Assembly (NCBI RefSeq): GCF_001570605.1
Contig: NZ_BBXG01000009.1
Location: forward strand, 62,001-126,000
Direction of reading: 5' to 3'
Origin: Herbidospora cretacea
GTDB taxonomy: Bacteria; Actinomycetota; Actinomycetes; Streptosporangiales; Streptosporangiaceae
DNA length: 64,000 nucleotides
The translations under genes and the position numbers were made by a program. The notes under the pieces were generated by a model that did not search any database, was not told the origin of the DNA, and saw only the letters and a program-made list of their open reading frames with translations. Positions 59,556 to 64,000 of this stretch are shown here, one piece after another. Position 1 is the first letter of the stretch. The number at the start of each line of letters is the position of its first letter.

Positions 59556-60214
59556 TGCGAAGCCTCTCGTAGGCGCATAACGCCTACGGTCTTACAGGAC
59601 GTTCCAGTAGGGATGAAACTTCTCAGATACTTAGAGCTTGGGACTGCTGCTCGCAGGTCACAGCTTGATCGTTTATGTGTAGCGGAGCGCTGGTCCGCCA
59701 AAACATATTTTGCTGGCCGCCGGTGCGGAGCCGGTTGCCTCCGGTTGCCACCTTTCAGCAACATGATCGATCCTTCAATGCGTCCCCATGGCGGCGTCGA
59801 AAGGGTCCGATGCGAGCATTCTGGGCTGGTTACTGCGGTAGCTCTCTCCCTGCGGATCAGAAGGTTGGGGTTTCGAGTACCTCCGGCTGCACTGCGTAGA
59901 AGCCCAGGCAGGCATCAGCCGACTTGGGCTTCTGTGTTGTCTAACGACAAAGTTGTCTGGCGACCGGCTGGTACCGGCTGTGTCCCCATCCGACGCCAGG
60001 ACCAGAGAACCGGCGACGAGCGTGGCGGACCCCTCGAGAAGCCGACCACGCCGGCCGAGGCGTGAACCTGTCCCTTTCCGCCGTCCATCGGTCTTCAGGC
60101 CCCATATGTGCGGCCGTCCAAGAAAGCGGTTCTGACCTCTGAACATCTGCTCATGTGTTTGACTGTCCGTCACGCGGAGATGACGCTCCGTAATAATCGG
60201 TGAAGGGAACACCC
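59556..60214. other. End of integrated element and following non-coding stretch
   Basis: No gene is supported. The stretch holds the right attachment core (59853-59895), a hairpin AGAAGCCCA...TGGGCTTCT at 59898-59935 that probably ended the original tRNA transcript, and a region before the metal locus with ACAT-N6-ATGT (60143-60156), a possible ArsR-type half-site pair. Confidence 0.5.
59853..59895 (+). repeat. attR: 43-bp copy of tRNA-Arg 3' end
   Basis: Identical to 56994-57036; the bases before it do not form the rest of a tRNA. It marks the right end of a 2859-bp integrated remnant. Confidence 0.85.
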
Positions 60215-60316
60215 ATGAGCAAGCAACACCAGCATCCCGAAGACGACGACTGCGTCGAGCCGGAGCACCCGGCCGACACGGAGTGTCACGACGACGACCA
60301 CCCCCACGAGCACTAG
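60215..60316 (+). CDS. 33-residue His/Asp/Cys-rich peptide
   Basis: A small frame from ATG 60215 behind GAAGGGAA, reading MSKQHQHPEDDDCVEPEHPA then DTECHDDDHPHEH and TAG. Of 33 residues, 7 are His, 7 Asp, 5 Glu and 2 Cys, so metal binding is likely. It lies 51 bases upstream of the ZIP transporter gene, in the same direction, and may act as a small metal buffer or chaperone. No family is known to me; the composition and ribosome site support a real gene. Confidence 0.6.
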   Translation: MSKQHQHPEDDDCVEPEHPADTECHDDDHPHEH

Positions 60317-60367
60317 TCCCCCACGGCTTGATCGACCGAGGAACACGCTTCGCGAAAGGGCCGCGAC

Positions 60368-61465
60368 ATGCTCTCTTTCCAGATCGCCCACGCCACCGGC
60401 GGTCCGCAGGACTGGACGGTGTGGGTGGCCGTCCCGCTCGTCGCGCTGAGCACGGTGGCGGGGGCGTGGGCGGCGCGGCGGAACGCCGGGCGGATCAGTG
60501 TCGTGCTCGGGGTGGCCTCGGCTCTCATGTTGGTGACCGCCCTGGCCGACCTCCTGCCCGACGCCTACGAGGAGGCCCTGGAGTCGGGGGTTCCCCTCTG
60601 GTGGGTGGCCGGGGCCGGGCTCTTCGGGTTTCTGGTGATCGCCTACTTCACCCGGAACGGGTGCGGGCACGGCCACGGCCACGAGGTGGGGCTCCGGCAC
60701 GCGCCGGGGTTCCACCGGCCACGGGTGGGTGCGGCGCTGGCCGGTGGGGTCGGGACGGCTGTCGCCCTGTCGGCGCACCGGGTGGTCGAGGGGGCCACCC
60801 TGGCGCTCGCCGCGTCCCTGGTCGTGATCGTCGCGCTGATGGTGCACTCCGCGAGTGAGGGGATGGCGCTGGCGGCGATGATCGACGTGGCGGGACGGCC
60901 GCTGATGCCGTGGCTGGCGCTGTCGTGCCTCAGTCCGGTCGCGGGGGTGCTCACCGCCGAGGTCGTGGCCCTGCCCGAGCAGGCGGTGCCGCTGCTGCTC
61001 GGGCTGATCGCGGGGATCCTGCTCCGGACGGCGATCGTCGGGGTCAGGCTGGCCCGTTCGACCCGGAGGCTGACGCCGCGTGAGTGGCTGGGGGGCGCCG
61101 CCGTGGTCGCGGTGGCCGTCGGCCTCGTCTTCGGGGTGCCGCGTCTGGTGGAGCCCGGGGAGCGTCCCGCGCCGCCCGTGGTGGCGAAACCCACGCCGAC
61201 GCCGTTCGTGCCGGCCACGCGGGGCGATCTGCGGAGCGCGTTCGCCGAGGGCCGGATCAGGTTCCGGCAGATCCTCGACGGGACCGACGTCGTGACGGTC
61301 AGCACGCACATCGGCTGGCTGCTCCAGGCCCTGCCCGGTTACGAGCCGCAGGCGGTCGTGGCCCTGCTGCGGCGTGGCCGCATCGGCGGGGGCACGCACA
61401 TCGGCGACCTCGACACCGAGCAACGGCGGTACCTGCTCACCCGGCTCGATCCGATCAGAAGGTGA
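60368..61465 (+). CDS. ZIP family metal transporter with C-terminal H2TH/HhH-like domain
   Basis: A 365-residue protein. Residues 15-262 hold eight hydrophobic helices, with a His-rich loop GCGHGHGHE (98-106) after the third. The fourth and fifth helices have ZIP metal sites AHRVVEG (H137, E141) and VHSASEG (H160, E164). A Pro/Thr-rich linker follows and then a soluble domain (about 285-363: STHIGWLLQALPGYEPQAVV and GGTHIGDLDTEQ). This domain resembles the helix-two-turn-helix of ribosomal S13 and mIHF proteins. ZIP proteins import Zn or Fe. With an outside N-terminus, the tail would face outside, like ComEA. The stop overlaps the DivIVA-like start by one base. Confidence 0.8.
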   Translation: MLSFQIAHATGGPQDWTVWVAVPLVALSTVAGAWAARRNAGRISVVLGVASALMLVTALADLLPDAYEEALESGVPLWWVAGAGLFGFLVIAYFTRNGCGHGHGHEVGLRHAPGFHRPRVGAALAGGVGTAVALSAHRVVEGATLALAASLVVIVALMVHSASEGMALAAMIDVAGRPLMPWLALSCLSPVAGVLTAEVVALPEQAVPLLLGLIAGILLRTAIVGVRLARSTRRLTPREWLGGAAVVAVAVGLVFGVPRLVEPGERPAPPVVAKPTPTPFVPATRGDLRSAFAEGRIRFRQILDGTDVVTVSTHIGWLLQALPGYEPQAVVALLRRGRIGGGTHIGDLDTEQRRYLLTRLDPIRR

Positions 61466-61794
61466 TGACGTTCATGGGACACGACCACGAGGTGATCCCG
61501 CACCTCGGCCCCGGCATGTTCGAAGGGGGCGCTCTCACCCCGGCGGAGATCCATCACACGATCTTCACGACGGTCCGGTTCAGGGTCGGCTACAACCCGC
61601 GTGAGGTCGACGACTTCATGGCCAGGGCCGAAGCCGCGGTCGGCGCGCTCCTGCGGGAGAACGGGGAGCTGCGCGCCCGGCTGGCCCGACCCGGCGGAGA
61701 GCCGGACGCCGACCTGCGGGAGGCTCACCAGGAACTCCAGCGGGCGGTCGACCGGCATCGGGACCGCGTGCAGGCGATCCTCAGCTCTCGGTGA
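61465..61794 (+). CDS. DivIVA domain small protein
   Basis: A 109-residue protein (ATG 61465, or 61474). Its core LTPAEIHHTIFTTVRFRVGYNPREVDDFM matches the N-terminal DivIVA/Wag31 lipid-binding domain (LTPxDIxxxxFxxxxxGYxxxxVDxFL), followed by a coiled coil (ENGELRARLARP, then DADLREAHQELQRAV). Histidines sit at the N-terminus (GHDHEV). It directly follows the ZIP gene with a one-base overlap. A polar or membrane-curvature anchor role for the transporter is a guess. It overlaps the ArsR gene by 14 bases on the other strand. Confidence 0.75.
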   Translation: MTFMGHDHEVIPHLGPGMFEGGALTPAEIHHTIFTTVRFRVGYNPREVDDFMARAEAAVGALLRENGELRARLARPGGEPDADLREAHQELQRAVDRHRDRVQAILSSR

Positions 61795-62197
61795 GGTCGC
61801 GCTCGGGGTGGATGGCGTCGGTGTGCTCGGTGTGGGCGACGGCCAGGTCGAGGAGCATGCGGACGTGGGCGTCGTCGAGCCGGTAGTAGGCCATGCGGCC
61901 GGTGCGGCGCACGGACACGACCCGGTGGGCGCGCAGCAGCCGCAGCGCGTGTGAGGTGGCCGACTCGCTGAGCCCGCTGACGACGGCGAGGTCGCACACG
62001 CACATCTCGCCCTCCACCAGGGCGAGCAGGAGGCTGAGACGGCGGGGGTCGCCCAGGAGGCTGAAGATGTCGGCCGTGTCGACCAGGTCGGCCTCCGACG
62101 GCATGCGCGACCGGACGGCGGCGACCCGCTCGGGATCCACGACCCTCGCCGCGCAACTGTCGAGATCCGTCGGCTGCACAGGTGAGGAGCTTTGCAT
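61781..62197 (-). CDS. ArsR/SmtB family metal sensor
   Basis: A 138-residue winged-helix repressor from ATG 62197. Two metal sites can be read: the alpha-3 type CVC at 66-68 (GEMCVCDLA, as in CadC) with an N-terminal Cys15, and an alpha-5 type D109-x-H111 with H122 and H125 (DxHx10Hx2H, as in SmtB, CzrA and NmtR). It therefore probably senses Zn, Cd or Pb and releases DNA on binding. The recognition helix is SESATSHALRLLRAHRVV. It diverges from the CDF exporter gene across a 69-base gap. Confidence 0.9.
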   Translation of the reverse strand: MQSSSPVQPTDLDSCAARVVDPERVAAVRSRMPSEADLVDTADIFSLLGDPRRLSLLLALVEGEMCVCDLAVVSGLSESATSHALRLLRAHRVVSVRRTGRMAYYRLDDAHVRMLLDLAVAHTEHTDAIHPERDLTES

Positions 62198-62198
62198 A

Positions 62199-62228
62199 CG
62201 CCCGACCTTACGTCGTGAAGGCCGGGCG
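62199..62228. promoter_or_regulatory. Inverted repeat in the ArsR/CDF gap
   Basis: CGCCCGACCTT (62199-62209) and AAGGCCGGGCG (62218-62228) pair at 10 of 11 positions around 8 bases, just before the ArsR start. It could be the metal-sensor operator or an RNA hairpin in the leader. Confidence 0.5.
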
Positions 62229-62265
62229 TCCTTCCCCGTCACGCATTTGACCAGAAACAGGAGCC

Positions 62266-63513
62266 ATGCCCCACACCCACTCTTCCGATCACGGTCACGG
62301 TCACGGTCACGGTCATGGCCACGGGCACGGCGTCGCCCCGGGGGCCGATCGGCGGTATCTGACGCTGGCGCTGGTCCTGCTCGTCGTCTTCATGGCGGGC
62401 GAGGTGGTGGTCGGGCTGATGGCCAACTCGCTGGCCCTGATCTCCGACGCCGGGCACATGCTGACCGACGCCAGCTCGATCGTCCTGGCGCTGATCGCGA
62501 TGCGGCTCGCCGCCCGGCCCGCACGGGGGGCGTACACCTTCGGGTGGAAGCGGGCCGAGATCCTCTCGGCCCAGCTCAACGGTGCCACCTTCCTCGTCCT
62601 GGTGGCCTATTTCCTGTACGAGGGGGTCCGCCGGCTCGTCGACCCGCAGCCGGTCGAGGGGCCGCTCGTCCTCTACACCGCGCTGGCCGGGATCGCCGTC
62701 AACGCCGTCTGCACGTGGCTGCTGTCGAAGGCCAACCGGCAGAGCCTCAACGTCGAGGGCGCCTACCAGCACATCCTCAACGACATGTTCGCCTTCGTCG
62801 CCACCGCCGTGGCCGGGGTGGTCGTCTGGCTGACCGGCTGGCAGCGCGCCGACGCGGTGGCCGCCCTGGTCGTGGCCCTGCTCATGGCCAAGGCCGCCGT
62901 CGGCCTGCTGCGCGAGTCGGGACGCATCTTCCTCCAGGCCGCCCCCAAGGGCCTGAACCCCGACGCCATCGGCTCCGCCCTGGCCGCGCAGGACCACGTC
63001 GTCGAGGTCCACGACCTCCACGTCTGGACGGTGACCAGCGGCTACCCCTCCCTGTCCGCCCATGTACTCGTCGAGGCCGGTGCCCACATGCGTGACGTCC
63101 GCGGCGACCTGAGCCGCCTCCTGCGGGAACGCTTCGGGATCGAGCACGTCACCCTCGACCTCGATCTGGCCGACGAGTCGGAGCACTGCGACGAGGCCCA
63201 CGGCCCCAGCTATCCGGCGGCCCGTGAGGGCGGCATGGACCGCCTGGGCCGCGCCCTGCTCGTGCCGGAGCGACGCCGCATCCTCATCGCCCTGGTCACC
63301 GGCTCGCGCAGCCTGGGCGAACTGGCCGAACGGCTGACGACCACGCCGGCGGAGGTGGCCTCGCACCTGGCCTGCCTCGAAGGGTGCGGGCTGGTGCGCG
63401 GGAGAGTGACCGGTTACGAGCTCACCGACGAGCGGCTGGCGCACGCGCTGTCCGATCTCCTGAGCTTCGGCCTGGTGGTGAAGCGCGAGGCGGCGTGCCT
63501 GGAACCGGCGTGA
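62266..63513 (+). CDS. CDF metal exporter fused to a winged-helix domain
   Basis: A 415-residue protein. A His/Gly run (9-22, HGHGHG...) leads into six helices with zinc-site residues H64 and D68 (DAGHMLTDA) and H169 and D173 (HILNDMF), then the CDF cytoplasmic domain to about 312 (DLHVWTVTSGYPSL). The last 90 residues read as an ArsR-like winged helix: MDRLGRALLVPERRRILIAL, LGELAERLTTTPAEVASHLA (recognition helix), GCGLVRGRVTGYELTDE. No CVC or alpha-5 site is evident there. CDF proteins export Zn, Cd or Co; the fused DNA-binding-like domain is unusual. Start ATG 62266 with CAGGAG. Confidence 0.85.
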   Translation: MPHTHSSDHGHGHGHGHGHGHGVAPGADRRYLTLALVLLVVFMAGEVVVGLMANSLALISDAGHMLTDASSIVLALIAMRLAARPARGAYTFGWKRAEILSAQLNGATFLVLVAYFLYEGVRRLVDPQPVEGPLVLYTALAGIAVNAVCTWLLSKANRQSLNVEGAYQHILNDMFAFVATAVAGVVVWLTGWQRADAVAALVVALLMAKAAVGLLRESGRIFLQAAPKGLNPDAIGSALAAQDHVVEVHDLHVWTVTSGYPSLSAHVLVEAGAHMRDVRGDLSRLLRERFGIEHVTLDLDLADESEHCDEAHGPSYPAAREGGMDRLGRALLVPERRRILIALVTGSRSLGELAERLTTTPAEVASHLACLEGCGLVRGRVTGYELTDERLAHALSDLLSFGLVVKREAACLEPA

Positions 63514-63547
63514 ACTTTATGCCGTCCACACCTGGGATCCGGCTATC

Positions 63548-63564
63548 TTCTACATTAGGTAGAA
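63548..63564. promoter_or_regulatory. Inverted repeat upstream of DsbA-like gene
   Basis: TTCTAC-N5-GTAGAA is exact on both arms and lies 21 bases upstream of the gene start in an AT-rich patch, so it overlaps the likely promoter. Confidence 0.5.
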
Positions 63565-63584
63565 ATTAGAGCGGGAGGACAGCT

Positions 63585-64000
63585 GTGGCGACGTCACAGA
63601 AACGGGCCGAGGCGCGGCGGGCGAAGATCGAGTCCATGCGGGCGCACAACCGGCGGCGGGACGCGCGCCGGCGCAACGTCAAGGCCACCCTCGCCGTGGT
63701 CGCGGCCTTCGCGGTCATCGCGGTGGCCTTCGTGCTGATCAACCGGGCCACGACCGACCCGGGCACCACGCTCGCGACGGGGGAGACCCAGTACGTCCGC
63801 GCGGACAGTCACCGGCTCCAGACGGCCGCCGACGGGAAGGTCACCCTGGTCGAGTTCCTCGACTTCGAGTGCGAGGCCTGCCGCGCGTACTTCCCGCTGG
63901 TGGAGAGCCTTCGGAAGCAGTACGAGGGCAAGGTGACCTTCGTCGCCCGCTACTTCCCGATCCCCAGCCACTTCAACGCCGAACGCGCGGCGCGGGCGGT
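63585..64000 (+). CDS. DsbA-like thioredoxin-fold protein, 3' end cut by window edge
   Basis: I read this frame directly from GTG 63585 (GGGAGGA upstream); it is open to the window edge (138 codons). A basic N-terminus with RRRDARRR precedes one transmembrane helix (about 35-53), then a thioredoxin fold with TLVEFLDFECEACRAYFPLV, whose CEAC is the redox-active CxxC of DsbA/Thioredoxin_4 proteins. It would act outside the membrane in disulfide exchange. The C-terminal part is missing from the window. It may be unrelated to the metal genes, 71 bases downstream of the CDF gene. Confidence 0.85.
   Translation, partial: MATSQKRAEARRAKIESMRAHNRRRDARRRNVKATLAVVAAFAVIAVAFVLINRATTDPGTTLATGETQYVRADSHRLQTAADGKVTLVEFLDFECEACRAYFPLVESLRKQYEGKVTFVARYFPIPSHFNAERAARA

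Overview
The window comes from a high-GC actinomycete chromosome, most likely a Streptosporangiaceae-type organism (for example Nonomuraea or Streptosporangium relatives). This is judged from GC-rich third positions, frequent GTG and TTG starts, GNAT-free dense operons, SARP/BTAD, MarR, TetR and WYL regulators, a three-part cellulase, and a long-form ArgG. The exact genus is inference. There is no rRNA and no CRISPR array. Two tRNA genes are intact: Ser-GCT at 48313-48402 and Arg-ACG at 56960-57032.

Left end (1-4.5 kb) is accessory DNA. It holds a cut-off small gene, a GntR regulator translationally coupled to a PP2C phosphatase, and a GIY-YIG protein and an HNH protein on the minus strand, divergent from a MazG-like pyrophosphohydrolase. 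The 3' end of that last gene plus a decayed tRNA-Ser-like sequence occurs again at 12.6-12.9 kb. This makes a direct repeat around an 8.4-kb segment with a lectin fragment, a DUF998 membrane protein, a BTAD-ATPase regulator, a GH5 cellulase and a LacI regulator.

13.2-30.4 kb is mostly ordinary chromosome. It includes a VOC protein, a polytopic membrane protein, the acetoin genes alsD-alsS, a UBP zinc finger with an acyl desaturase, LysR, an alpha/beta hydrolase, uppP, an OhrR-like MarR with a perfect 28-bp palindrome, cobF, and a minus-strand run WYL regulator, antitoxin, PemK/MazF toxin, NAD kinase. It ends with argG (leaderless, with an ArgR-like palindrome) and a penicillin-recognising-fold lipoprotein.

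30.4-47 kb carries a copper-type block (CopC, CopD-CtaG fusion) with an embedded P450, a Nudix-NYN fusion, a DUF318/TIGR03943 membrane pair, cell-wall enzymes (CHAP, S66 LD-carboxypeptidase, M15 peptidase), a PadR unit, an AAA ATPase behind an SOS-box-like site, and a MauE/cysteine-rich pair. 47-56.8 kb has MarR/YceI, tRNA-Ser, a TetR-SDR unit, a SolA-like flavoenzyme, a frameshifted VOC pseudogene, a MaoC protein, and a NarL-type two-component system with a decayed kinase-like paralogue.

Right end: a 2.86-kb integrated remnant lies between the tRNA-Arg gene and a perfect 43-bp copy of its 3' end. It contains a frameshifted tyrosine integrase, a frameshifted HAD hydrolase and one intact AT-richer cargo gene. 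After it comes the most unusual locus, a transition-metal block at 60.2-63.5 kb. It has a 33-residue His/Asp/Cys-rich peptide, a ZIP transporter carrying a C-terminal H2TH/HhH-like domain, a DivIVA-like small protein, an SmtB/CadC-type ArsR sensor and, divergent from it, a CDF exporter fused to a winged-helix domain. The window ends inside a DsbA-like thioredoxin-fold gene.
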